From an uncultured archaeon (GTDB lineage: Archaea; Thermoproteota; Nitrososphaeria; Nitrososphaerales; CALBXV01): DNA of 51,019 nt. Every line of letters begins with the position of its first letter. Positions within the stretch are counted from its first letter, which is position 1. The DNA lies in assembly GCA_937890045.1 (NCBI GenBank), contig CALBXV010000413.1, positions 1-51,019 on the forward strand, read 5' to 3'. The translations under genes were made by a program, and so were the position numbers. Positions 32,449 through 40,346 of the stretch are shown here, piece by piece. The notes under the pieces were generated by a model that worked only from the letters and a program-made list of their open reading frames with translations, searched no databases and was not told the DNA's origin.

Positions 32449-34698
32449 TTATTGTTCGGTTGTCAATCGTTCTAATTCTGTTGCTTTTACTGTTATCTCA
32501 TATGGTCCAAGGCTATGTACTATTGAATACACAACCCACTTCTTTTTGTTTTCTTCAGAGCCTCCAAACAGCCCATTAATTATGGGATGTCTAATATTAA
32601 TAATGTCAAATAATTCTAATTGCATACCGTTCATGAATGTCTTAAATGATACTGTCCAATATTTTCTTTTTCCTCTTAGTAATATAAAATTCCTCCAACC
32701 TTCGGCTGTGGCTTGGTCTGATGTAAAATCGTGATTCTCTGTTACTTTATAATCAGATGAAACATATGTTGTATCTGAAGAATTTACTGTTTTCACATAC
32801 TCATCGTTCCATGATTTTGCATAATTAATAGTAATGTCATTGACAAGTTTGTTATTTGTTTTCTGTATTGAGAAGCTATCTCTAATAATAGGGTGCTGTG
32901 TGAAAGAACCACCACTTACAGCAGGGTCAAAATTAAATACATCAGTGCTTCCAGGAGTGTGTGAATCTGCTACGCTAAATTTAGAAGGATTGCCTGCTTC
33001 ACTAGGAAATACTCGCATAGATAATTGATTGTCGAAATCAAAAAATACAGAAGACCTACATTGCTTTGCCAATATATTAATCATCTTTTTTGTTTTGGTT
33101 TGCTTATCTATATAGAATTGAAATTTACTTCCTGACAACCTAGAATATGCTGCATCAAAATCAGCATTTCTTATATTGGTCAAACCCACATGGTCTCTAA
33201 TTAGACTTTCAATAACACCAGAACCATTTTCAATCATATTCCCTGCTGTCCCTTGAGAACGTCCAGTTACCCAAGATCCATATTCCATGCCTTTCCCTGC
33301 ACAATACAATGGCAATCTCATTGGCGAAATAACAGGGTCATCATTTTCATCTTTTCCTGTGACTTCTGTCTTTTTGTATATTACCCTTTTCCAAACGAAA
33401 TATGTTTCAGCACCAGCTGCATAGTTTGCATTCCCACCTTGAGCTCTAGGTATTTCTAAATTTGAAGTGACACTACTTATAACACCATCATATGTTGCTT
33501 CGTCTGTGCCACAATCTTCTAATGTTATTGTATTCAGATTCTGGTCATCATAAACATTAGTGCCATTCACATTGAAAAAAGCATCTTGTCCATCTACTGT
33601 TGTTGCCACAACTGCATAAACTCGCACCTCTACAATATCATCATCAGCTACTGGATATGATTGGGGAAATCCAAATGATAAACGTGCTTTATTCGGCACC
33701 AGACCACTATCAGCACTGGAACTAGTCACACTGTGAACTGCTTTGGTTGTTACATCTTTGTCAATAGCATTATCATCCCCACTTACACTAGCAGTCCCAT
33801 CACCTAAACTAGCTGATATATCAGAAACTTCAGTTGGCAATACAATATCGATATAATGACAACCTTTTACAAGTTTAACACCTACATGGTCTCTGGAAGG
33901 TGGTGCTGTTACTGCAGTGATATGAGAATCTAACACCAAAACAAACCTCCCTAAATCATCATCAAATGCCCAAAAATTACGAGCACCTACTGTAGTTGGC
34001 AAATTAGGTTCATTGACAGTGTGATTGGCTACCATCCATCTATTATCACCAGAACCATCTTCACCAGCCCACAAACATGGCCAAATACTATGAGATTGAT
34101 TAAAGTGTATGTCTGCTAATACATTATATCCATAATTTTTCATCCCTGTATGGTCACCATAAGATATGGGAATAACCTTACCAGCAGAAGCATCAGGAAT
34201 AGTCGGAACAATGCTGGTATCTAAATCAGCTTGTGTAATAAAATCACCTAGCATCCTATCTGTAATATCATCATCAGTTTCAATCTGAAAACTGACAGAA
34301 TCATAAGTGATAGAAGGGAAATCTTTTATCTTACCTTTAAATAATTGCACACCTTCTCCAGTTACCATAGTTGTCCCATCATCAAACCACAATGTAACAA
34401 TAGCCTCAGTGTCTTCAGGGTTTGGATAATTAGATAAGCTGAAAATGTTACTGAACAATTCTTGATTCAATATATTTATGTTGAAACTTGTTACTTTGTT
34501 ATATCCTCCTGTAGGTTCTACTGCCATTTTTATGCTGGGTGCTCCAGTTGATTTCCCTGTGTATGTCTGGCCACCGCCAGAAAAGGTTTCAGTAACAGAA
34601 AGAAATTCATTCATGCTAGATATAGCAATTCCGACACGAGGTTTGTATCCTTTTTTCAGCATTTCTGTTGATACTTGTGCAGGTAGTGTAATGGCCAC
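32449..34698 (-). CDS. Baseplate hub / tail tip-like protein
   Basis: A 749-residue protein starting at GTG that overlaps the upstream stop (TAGTG). The N-terminal region (LKKGYKPRVGIAISSMNEFL, FKGKIKDFPSITYDSVSFQI) and VIPISYGDHTGMKNYGY resemble phage hub or tail-tip proteins that carry a Dit/gp27-like framework. The middle is beta-rich with inserted domains; LAKQCRSSVFFDFDNQLSMR and the C-terminal FDIINIRHPIINGLFGG are also seen in such proteins. It is the last and largest gene of the distal tail block, consistent with a central tail-tip component. Confidence 0.65.
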   Translation of the reverse strand: MAITLPAQVSTEMLKKGYKPRVGIAISSMNEFLSVTETFSGGGQTYTGKSTGAPSIKMAVEPTGGYNKVTSFNINILNQELFSNIFSLSNYPNPEDTEAIVTLWFDDGTTMVTGEGVQLFKGKIKDFPSITYDSVSFQIETDDDITDRMLGDFITQADLDTSIVPTIPDASAGKVIPISYGDHTGMKNYGYNVLADIHFNQSHSIWPCLWAGEDGSGDNRWMVANHTVNEPNLPTTVGARNFWAFDDDLGRFVLVLDSHITAVTAPPSRDHVGVKLVKGCHYIDIVLPTEVSDISASLGDGTASVSGDDNAIDKDVTTKAVHSVTSSSADSGLVPNKARLSFGFPQSYPVADDDIVEVRVYAVVATTVDGQDAFFNVNGTNVYDDQNLNTITLEDCGTDEATYDGVISSVTSNLEIPRAQGGNANYAAGAETYFVWKRVIYKKTEVTGKDENDDPVISPMRLPLYCAGKGMEYGSWVTGRSQGTAGNMIENGSGVIESLIRDHVGLTNIRNADFDAAYSRLSGSKFQFYIDKQTKTKKMINILAKQCRSSVFFDFDNQLSMRVFPSEAGNPSKFSVADSHTPGSTDVFNFDPAVSGGSFTQHPIIRDSFSIQKTNNKLVNDITINYAKSWNDEYVKTVNSSDTTYVSSDYKVTENHDFTSDQATAEGWRNFILLRGKRKYWTVSFKTFMNGMQLELFDIINIRHPIINGLFGGSEENKKKWVVYSIVHSLGPYEITVKATELERLTTEQ

Positions 34699-36083
34699 TA
34701 TTCAACTCTCATTTTTATAGAAATATTCCTTTGCCCACCTGATTCCACAGGTACATCAAAACCACTAGCATCCCACAGCCTAACTCGTTGTCTATAACCT
34801 TCTTCATCTTGATAATAGAATCTATTCTTTGCAAATTGAACTGTATTCTTAAAGAAATTGGTTACACTTGTTGATACAGACTCGTCTAGCCTAACATTTA
34901 GATTGACAAATTTTTCTGCGGCTCCAAAATCAGTTACTTTTGCATGGCCAGCACCTGATGTTTTCACCAATTGCTTTGGATTTATAGGTTCGTGTAATGG
35001 CAACTTTCTAAGATTTCCTAAATCAATAACAGTGCTTCCATATATTAGCTTTATTCCTGTTCCAGATGTTACATCATGCAGAAATTCCTGAACCATTCCG
35101 ATTTTATCAGCCGCAACATGTACATTCATCCACCCAATTACAGAATAAGCAAAAGATTCCTGAATTCCTATATCATCAAGAGCAGTTGTTTCGTAATTAA
35201 CACGCCATACTCCAGGTGTTTTTGTTACACCCTGTCCTATAACTAGGTCATCAGTATTAGACCTTGTGTGTTTCCACACATCAACAACTTTACCAACAGT
35301 GCCTTGACTAATACCTATGCCATCAATCGCAGAACGATGACCTGTCATAACAAAAATGAAAGATTGCTCTATGTTTAGGCTATCTGTTGCTGTCCTTAAA
35401 TGTTTCCACACACTTGGAACTTTGCCAACAGTACCTTGGCCAATTGCTATATCATCTGTATTTGACCTTATGTACTTCCACAGACTTGGAACTTTGCCAA
35501 CTGTACCTTGAGAAATACTAATAGCATCAAGTGCCGAACGGTTTCCAGTTATAACCTTACCAACTGCTTGTTCAAAATCAATAGAATCAACAGCAGATCT
35601 TACATTCCTCCAAATCCTTTCATCTTTGCCAACTGTACCCTGACTAATACCAATATCATCATCAAGAGGTCGTACATATTTCCAAACTGTTTCACTTCTT
35701 CCAACTGTACCTTGGCTAATAGATATATCATCATCTGCTGATCTAGCAAAATAAGGATATATTTCTAGGTTGCCGCTGTAATCATATGGGCTTCCTCCAC
35801 TTACTTGCTCAATCTTTAGCTGATATTCAGTTTCGTGTGCTGTTATATAAGAGCCAGATATTGTCCAACTAAAACTACCGTCATTGGCAGTGTTACTAGC
35901 TAGTGTGGCAATTAGATTGTTGGCTGTGTTATATAGTGTAATTTTAACATTACCAACCGACCCTGTAGTTGACCAAGTAATATTAACTGTATCACCGACA
36001 TAAAATGTTCCTGAATTCGGTGCTGTGATGGTAATAGTGGCTGGTGCACTAATTTCAAAAGTTCCTGAATATGCATATGCCAT
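34698..36083 (-). CDS. Distal tail protein: Kre9/KNH-like domain, tandem repeats, C-terminal tail domain
   Basis: A 461-residue modular protein. Residues 12-95 form an Ig-like Kre9/KNH-type domain (ITITAPNSGTFYVGDTVNIT, FSWTISGSYI). Residues 115-323 are tandem repeats with core DDIxIxQGTVGKxxxxWK. Residues about 340-461 form a tail domain whose pattern (PLHEPINPKQ, HAKVTDFGAAE, RVRLWDASGFDVPV) matches the whole 126-residue protein at 37854-38234. The domain pair implies gene duplication. Likely a baseplate or side-fibre component. Confidence 0.65.
   Translation of the reverse strand: MAYAYSGTFEISAPATITITAPNSGTFYVGDTVNITWSTTGSVGNVKITLYNTANNLIATLASNTANDGSFSWTISGSYITAHETEYQLKIEQVSGGSPYDYSGNLEIYPYFARSADDDISISQGTVGRSETVWKYVRPLDDDIGISQGTVGKDERIWRNVRSAVDSIDFEQAVGKVITGNRSALDAISISQGTVGKVPSLWKYIRSNTDDIAIGQGTVGKVPSVWKHLRTATDSLNIEQSFIFVMTGHRSAIDGIGISQGTVGKVVDVWKHTRSNTDDLVIGQGVTKTPGVWRVNYETTALDDIGIQESFAYSVIGWMNVHVAADKIGMVQEFLHDVTSGTGIKLIYGSTVIDLGNLRKLPLHEPINPKQLVKTSGAGHAKVTDFGAAEKFVNLNVRLDESVSTSVTNFFKNTVQFAKNRFYYQDEEGYRQRVRLWDASGFDVPVESGGQRNISIKMRVE
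35114..35741 (-). repeat. Coding tandem repeats, three super-repeats of about 68 residues
   Basis: Nine consecutive units can be read in the 461-residue protein. Most are 24 residues (type A, ending QGTVGKxxxxWKxxR) and two are 20 residues (type B, ending VxTGxR). They occur in the order A A B, A A B, A A C, where C is a degenerate last unit. The DNA also repeats, for example the complement of ACTGTACCTTG. Such units may set the length of a rigid rod. Confidence 0.75.
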
Positions 36084-36385
36084 TATTGAGGAGCCTCAGA
36101 GTAATCTATTCTTATTCTATATGCATCACCATAATTAGAATATGAGTTGGCAAGGGTAACATCAATCCCTTCCTCCCCACCGCTTACAGCATGAGAACCT
36201 GAAAAAAGTGTTGAGACATTAGACCATGAACTACCATTATAATATTGAAGTTTTATTTCTTCAACCCTCCAACCCGCACAAGCAAGAGTTTGGTTATGAT
36301 CCCACTGTACAGTAAAAGAATTGCCAGTGCTAAATGAGGAACTGCCTGTGGGATTATCTACAGTGACTATTGAACATATTGGCAT
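36083..36385 (-). CDS. Ig-like (Kre9/KNH-type) small tail protein
   Basis: A 100-residue single-domain protein: VDNPTGSSSFSTGNSFTVQW, IKLQYYNGSSW and DAYRIRIDYSE give the same strand order as the N-terminal domain of the 461-residue protein downstream (GTFYVGDTVNITW... YQLKIEQ). It therefore looks like a duplicated Ig-like module. It overlaps both neighbours by one base. Surface-binding roles are typical for such domains on virions. Confidence 0.6.
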   Translation of the reverse strand: MPICSIVTVDNPTGSSSFSTGNSFTVQWDHNQTLACAGWRVEEIKLQYYNGSSWSNVSTLFSGSHAVSGGEEGIDVTLANSYSNYGDAYRIRIDYSEAPQ

Positions 36386-36993
36386 TACTGGTCAACCGCT
36401 ATGTCCCATGTAATTTTTACTCTGTCGGCAACTTGCATAGTGAAAGAAGTAATAGAATAAGAAGCAATTGGCCAGTTATATGAACCAGGACTGTTCGAAG
36501 CTTGATTATTTGCTCCGATTGTCCAATATTTCCCCATATATGCAGTTGTTATTGTCCCTGTAGCACCATTCCCATCGTCTTGAGTACCGTTCCAAGTTGA
36601 TTCCGCTACCCATCTGGCAGTATAAGCATCAGGTTGAGAAAGTGTTGGACCAACTAAAAAGAATCCTTGTGTATAAGATGATTGGCCAGAAACAGTAGCA
36701 TTCGCATCTATAAGTATTCCATGAGTATTCTCCTGATCGTGGTCACCACTTTGATCCCAGTATCCATGTGCATCGTCATGCCAACCCGAAGCAGGCAATT
36801 GATAAGTTGAAACGCCACTAGTCTCTCCATCTATGTGGTGTACTATTCTTTCCAAAAGATTATTGTCTACTGTATTTTCACCTTCATCATGAAAAGTAGG
36901 TTCCATCTTGTGAATATCTTCTGGGTGAAATACATCAACCTTGACATATCCACGTAATTTAATTGAATTATATTTTGGTATAAAAATTTCCAT
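36385..36993 (-). CDS. Putative baseplate/fibre protein
   Basis: A 202-residue protein with AGGAGAAACT before the ATG. It opens with a short strand (KLRGYVKVDVFHPEDI) and ends FTMQVADRVKITWDIAVDQ, matching the start (ISGRVKVEITRADG) and end (DGDQLTITWTITLADA) of the 156-residue neighbour. The middle carries a His/Asp-rich loop (HDDAHGYWDQSGDHDQ) that could bind metal. The two proteins are likely paralogues. Role unknown, probably distal tail. Confidence 0.55.
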   Translation of the reverse strand: MEIFIPKYNSIKLRGYVKVDVFHPEDIHKMEPTFHDEGENTVDNNLLERIVHHIDGETSGVSTYQLPASGWHDDAHGYWDQSGDHDQENTHGILIDANATVSGQSSYTQGFFLVGPTLSQPDAYTARWVAESTWNGTQDDGNGATGTITTAYMGKYWTIGANNQASNSPGSYNWPIASYSITSFTMQVADRVKITWDIAVDQ

Positions 36994-37001
36994 AGTTTCT
37001 C

Positions 37002-37472
37002 CTATGCGTCAGCTAATGTTATTGTCCAAGTAATTGTTAATTGGTCTCCGTCTTCCAAAGTTGTGCTGAATGAATCTGTTGCATGTAAAGTTGTGAAAGA
37101 ACTAGTCGACCAATTATAGCCTAATTTTGCTCCTGTTAGAACTTTTTGGTTTGAGGCTCTAACAATGCCAATATATTGATACTGATAAGCTGTCAAACCT
37201 GATGTCGTTTCAGTACATTCTGTTTCATAATCATTACTGTTAGTGTGAACAACAATACCACTTTGACCGTTTGGCACACTGCTGAAATACGAACCATCAA
37301 ATAAAGCTGTTTGGCTTATACCAAAAGTTTGAGCTGCTTGCAAGGAATCTGTTATCATTGCTTTCAATGAATTTTCAATATCATTAGAATGTTCAGGTAT
37401 GTGGTCAACCGTTCCATCTGCTCTGGTGATTTCTACTTTTACTCTACCTGAAATTGGTACTTTATCTTTCAT
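37002..37472 (-). CDS. Putative baseplate/fibre protein, paralogue of downstream gene
   Basis: Start placed at the ATG at 37472, eight bases from AAGGA; the earlier start at 37529 would run into the nuclease gene. The 156-residue product has N-terminal VKVEITRADGTVDHIPEHSN and a beta-rich body ending in TITWTITLADA. This layout agrees with the 202-residue protein that follows. Likely a distal-tail structural protein. Confidence 0.55.
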   Translation of the reverse strand: MKDKVPISGRVKVEITRADGTVDHIPEHSNDIENSLKAMITDSLQAAQTFGISQTALFDGSYFSSVPNGQSGIVVHTNSNDYETECTETTSGLTAYQYQYIGIVRASNQKVLTGAKLGYNWSTSSFTTLHATDSFSTTLEDGDQLTITWTITLADA

Positions 37473-37473
37473 A

Positions 37474-37857
37474 TCATTTTCCTTTAAACTTCTGTTTTTT
37501 GCCTCCGTGATACTCATAAGCGTGACCATGCATCTTTAAGAGGTCATTTAAGCTGTTTTTTTGGCCTTTTAAGAAGATTTCGCCCAAAACACGCCCATAT
37601 TTCCCAACTCCGTGAGATATGATTGTAAAACGCCCATTATCACTGTTTTCTAATTTGCCCTTTGTATAGGCTTTTGCTGCCAGACCTTTTACCTTTTCTG
37701 CCTTATCTCTTGTGCGGCACTCCCAAGTATCAACTCCCATAAATCTAATCCGCTTTTTAACATGTGTGTCAAATCCTAAATCAATCATAGCATCTGCTGT
37801 ATCGCCATCAACTACTCTAACCAATTTAGCAGGATATACAAAATGAACTGGCTTCAT
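37474..37857 (-). CDS. Staphylococcal-nuclease (thermonuclease) homologue
   Basis: A 127-residue SNase-fold protein. VVDGDTADAMIDLGF, KKRIRFMGVDTWECRTRD and GKYGRVLGEIFL contain the equivalents of catalytic Arg35, Asp21/Asp40, Glu43 and Arg87 of the family; Trp replaces the usual Pro in DTxE. No signal peptide is seen. It lies inside the distal tail operon and overlaps the 126-residue tail gene by four bases. It may degrade host DNA late in infection or be carried by the tail. Confidence 0.88.
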   Translation of the reverse strand: MKPVHFVYPAKLVRVVDGDTADAMIDLGFDTHVKKRIRFMGVDTWECRTRDKAEKVKGLAAKAYTKGKLENSDNGRFTIISHGVGKYGRVLGEIFLKGQKNSLNDLLKMHGHAYEYHGGKKQKFKGK

Positions 37858-38234
37858 GTTATTTCATCCCTCAATGTCAATTTAACATTATAAAGACCAC
37901 CCTTGACTGCTGGGAAATTTAAACCTTTAGCATTCCAAAGCCTTACTGTGTGGGTTGAATTATTTTCATCCCTAAAAATAAATGTGCCAAGGGAATAATT
38001 TATGTTTGAATTTTGTAGAAATGTTAGTAAGGCATCTCTATTGGTTTTGCTGATATTATTTACAACAACTTGTCTTAATTGCTCCGCATCCCCATAATTA
38101 ACAACCTTAACCTGACCACCTCCAGCAACCCCTATGTTCTGTGATGGGTTTATTGGTTCGCTAATAGGCAGTGAACGTTCCTTTTCGAAGGTGAAATTCG
38201 TTACACTGCCATGTTCAAAACTTGGTAATGCCAT
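37854..38234 (-). CDS. Tail domain protein (Dit-like candidate)
   Basis: A 126-residue protein with the pattern PISEPINPSQ, GQVKVVNYGDAEQ, then a strand block ending THTVRLWNAKGLNFPAVKGG. This is shared with the C-terminal 120 residues of the 461-residue protein. It ends exactly where the DUF2589 gene stop occurs upstream. Position a few genes after the tape measure would fit a distal tail protein, but the intervening H-NOX island displaces it. Function inferred. Confidence 0.6.
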   Translation of the reverse strand: MALPSFEHGSVTNFTFEKERSLPISEPINPSQNIGVAGGGQVKVVNYGDAEQLRQVVVNNISKTNRDALLTFLQNSNINYSLGTFIFRDENNSTHTVRLWNAKGLNFPAVKGGLYNVKLTLRDEIT

Positions 38235-38866
38235 TAGCTTTCTTTGTCTTGCTTGGTATTAATAGGTTCAATAACACTAGCAAGTATCTGGGTGAATCTA
38301 GCCATTCCCTCGGCTGGAGGTAATTGCTTTGCTGATGCATCAACCGAATACTTAGCAGAAAAATCTGTAGAACGAGTATTATCTTTGTGACTTGATACAG
38401 TCCCAGTAACATTATAATGAGCAGAAGCACTAACATGAGCACCAAACCCTGACCAACCACCCGAAACTTTACCACCTTTATCAGTAGTGGTAGATGAATC
38501 AGCACTGCTGGTTGCACTAGTGTGTTGACCCACTTCCATATCAAAGTGAATCTGCATAGTATCCATAGCGAAATTCGGAATAGTAACCAAAGGAAGTACA
38601 GGCATCTGTATTTGCTGGTCAACTTTTTCAACTGCTCCTGTAGTAGCTGAATTGGTCAGCCTTTCTAGATTGACATTTATAATATTCGCATCCCTGCTAT
38701 TATCATCGCCACCCTTAGATGGCTTGAAAGCTAGTTCTTCAACAAAGTCTAAAGTGACTTGTGCTAATTGTCTCTGTCCTTTTGCTGCTCCAATAATAGG
38801 TGCTACAATAAGATCTTCAATTGGTAAGCCAACAAATGCTTTTACTGTGGTGTCTTGTTCTGCCAT
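38234..38866 (-). CDS. DUF2589 family protein
   Basis: A 210-residue protein with GGAGCAT before the ATG. Residues 10-45 (LPIEDLIVAPIIGAAKGQRQ... LDFVEELAF), the central MPVLPLVTIPNFAMDTMQIH, and the C-terminal SAKYSVDASAKQLPPAEGMA are the three blocks I know from DUF2589: N-terminal amphipathic helix, a vPlL..vP strand, and a final strand plus PeGlar helix. The Ser/Thr/Gly/His-rich middle is low-complexity. DUF2589 has no known function. It ends the four-gene H-NOX island. Confidence 0.72.
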   Translation of the reverse strand: MAEQDTTVKAFVGLPIEDLIVAPIIGAAKGQRQLAQVTLDFVEELAFKPSKGGDDNSRDANIINVNLERLTNSATTGAVEKVDQQIQMPVLPLVTIPNFAMDTMQIHFDMEVGQHTSATSSADSSTTTDKGGKVSGGWSGFGAHVSASAHYNVTGTVSSHKDNTRSTDFSAKYSVDASAKQLPPAEGMARFTQILASVIEPINTKQDKES

Positions 38867-38876
38867 GATATGCTCC

Positions 38877-39311
38877 TTATGGTATTAACTTGTTCAGGTT
38901 ATCTTTTATTCTGGCCAATCCCTCAGGTGTGTCTTTGCCATTAAATACCACCTTGATTTGAGCCATCCTTTTACTTTTATTCCTTTTACTTAAATCTGTC
39001 ATAAATCTTCTCAGCTTTCCACCCTTACCTTTGTCTGTAACTTCTTCATCATTATCACTTAAAGCAACTTCCATCTCAATTGATACTTCTTTAATAGCCA
39101 TCCCATAGTGAGGAACGAGGGTGATTGTAGGAACTTTAACAATCTGCATCTTCCCTGAATTCCCAACTGGTAATGATAATGGGACTGTGTGTGGGTTTCC
39201 GTCTTTATCAAAATAATCTTCTTTAATTTCACCCAAGTAATGCTGCTCCACTGTATTCTGGGCTTCAACAATTGCACTGTATATGCTCTTAAATACATCA
39301 TCTAAATTCAT
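38877..39311 (-). CDS. DUF2589-like companion protein
   Basis: A 144-residue protein. Its order of blocks mirrors the next gene: an N-terminal helix (MNLDDVFKSIYSAIVEAQNT), a strand VKVPTITLVPHYGMAIKEVS, and the end IKVVFNGKDTPEGLARIKDN, which corresponds to the PxEGlar helix of DUF2589. A basic loop (LSKRNKSKR) interrupts it. So it is likely a paralogue or heteromeric partner of the 210-residue protein. The start overlaps the membrane protein's stop by one base. Confidence 0.6.
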   Translation of the reverse strand: MNLDDVFKSIYSAIVEAQNTVEQHYLGEIKEDYFDKDGNPHTVPLSLPVGNSGKMQIVKVPTITLVPHYGMAIKEVSIEMEVALSDNDEEVTDKGKGGKLRRFMTDLSKRNKSKRMAQIKVVFNGKDTPEGLARIKDNLNKLIP

Positions 39312-39799
39312 TAATCGCTACTTCTCAGTCTCTCTACTTCTTTTTCAAGAGTATCAATTTTAAATACATTCGCCTGTATATCAGCCTGAAGTGCATACCA
39401 CATTCCTATCAATGATATGATTCCAGTTATAGCTGCCACCATTGTTTGGATGGATAATGTAAATTTTTTTGCTAGTATTTCATCATCGCTGACAGGGGAT
39501 TTATCAGGTGTCGGTACTGCCTTAGATACAACTGGCTTTGGAGTAATCTTCTTTTGTAAAATTGTTTTTTGTAATAGTCTATCCCTCTTTGACTTTTCCC
39601 TTTCAGACTGTGCTTCACTCGCTTCGCCTAGCATAACCTCTGTCAAGTCTTCAACGGTAATATATCCCATCTCAGTTAGAGATTGACCGAGTTCTTTATC
39701 CCCACCATGAGGGTTTTTAAGAATAGCCTCAGAAAGCTGTTTCTTTGTGATAATATCAGCATCCATTAACAACTTGCCTAGTTTGCTTTTATTAGCCAT
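39311..39799 (-). CDS. Membrane protein with MshEN / GspE N-terminal-like domain
   Basis: A 162-residue protein whose ATG overlaps the H-NOX stop by 8 bases. Residues 5-56 show the paired helix pattern of the MshEN/T2SSE N-terminal domain: KLGKLLMDADIITKKQLSEA, then ELGQSLTEMGYITVEDLTEV. A basic linker, one membrane helix (about 113-136, TLSIQTMVAAITGIISLIGMWY) and a short coiled coil (LEKEVERLR) follow. Some MshEN domains bind cyclic di-GMP, but here the leading Arg is Lys and the motif Gln is Lys28, so binding is doubtful. It may receive a signal from the H-NOX protein. Confidence 0.7.
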   Translation of the reverse strand: MANKSKLGKLLMDADIITKKQLSEAILKNPHGGDKELGQSLTEMGYITVEDLTEVMLGEASEAQSEREKSKRDRLLQKTILQKKITPKPVVSKAVPTPDKSPVSDDEILAKKFTLSIQTMVAAITGIISLIGMWYALQADIQANVFKIDTLEKEVERLRSSD

Positions 39800-40343
39800 C
39801 AGCAGTAAACTTCACCTCAAATACATCGTGGTCATCAGTTCCTTTATACTCTATCTGAGTAACGTCTGCTGTGCCTCCAAAATGCTGTGCAATACCTTTT
39901 AATGTTCCTATTGCCAATGGTGCTAATCCTTCTCTTGGTGATTCATAATGAATCTCAAAGTGATTGTCTCCAAGAGTTTCTATCTTAAACGAAGGTGGAG
40001 CAAGGCCAGGAAGCATCTCTGCTATCCTAACATGCATCTCATCTAGTCCACTAACAAAAGTTTCAAAGTCATTACCAAAGGCATTGAAATAATCTCCATA
40101 TCCTTTTGGTGCGACTTCTAATGCCCAATAAACACCAAACATTTCTAATACATCTGATGCAGGAACTCCTAATGTTTCAGATGCAGCTCCGACAAGCGAA
40201 TAAGTAACAGAATCATCGTATCCTTCTAAATTCTCAAATACATCTTCACCTACTCCAGAAGATTCAAGGACTTGATTCCATACTTCTTCTCCAGCTTCTC
40301 TTGTTACCAAAGTTCGAATAGCTTCATTAATCATTCCATACAT
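39792..40343 (-). CDS. H-NOX (haem nitric-oxide/oxygen-binding) sensor protein
   Basis: Start set at the second ATG (40343), six bases after GGAG inside the tape-measure end, giving 183 residues beginning MYGMINEAI, as in bacterial H-NOX proteins. All landmarks are present: GYDDSVTYSLVGAASETLGV (41-60), the axial haem ligand His104 in LDEMHVRI, PPSF at 116-119 and the propionate-binding YESPR (Y133, S135, R137). The position of the oxygen-stabilising Tyr of the thermophilic family member is Pro142, so NO selectivity is predicted. Length is standard. H-NOX usually controls kinases or cyclic di-GMP enzymes; in a phage tail operon it is unexpected. Confidence 0.9.
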   Translation of the reverse strand: MYGMINEAIRTLVTREAGEEVWNQVLESSGVGEDVFENLEGYDDSVTYSLVGAASETLGVPASDVLEMFGVYWALEVAPKGYGDYFNAFGNDFETFVSGLDEMHVRIAEMLPGLAPPSFKIETLGDNHFEIHYESPREGLAPLAIGTLKGIAQHFGGTADVTQIEYKGTDDHDVFEVKFTADG

Positions 40344-40346
40344 CAT

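Noticed and set aside
38215..38631. Minus-strand frame of 138 codons overlapping the DUF2589 gene
   Set aside because: It is out of frame inside a recognisable DUF2589 protein, hydrophobic and Leu/Ile-rich as expected for a frame shadow, and has no start signal.
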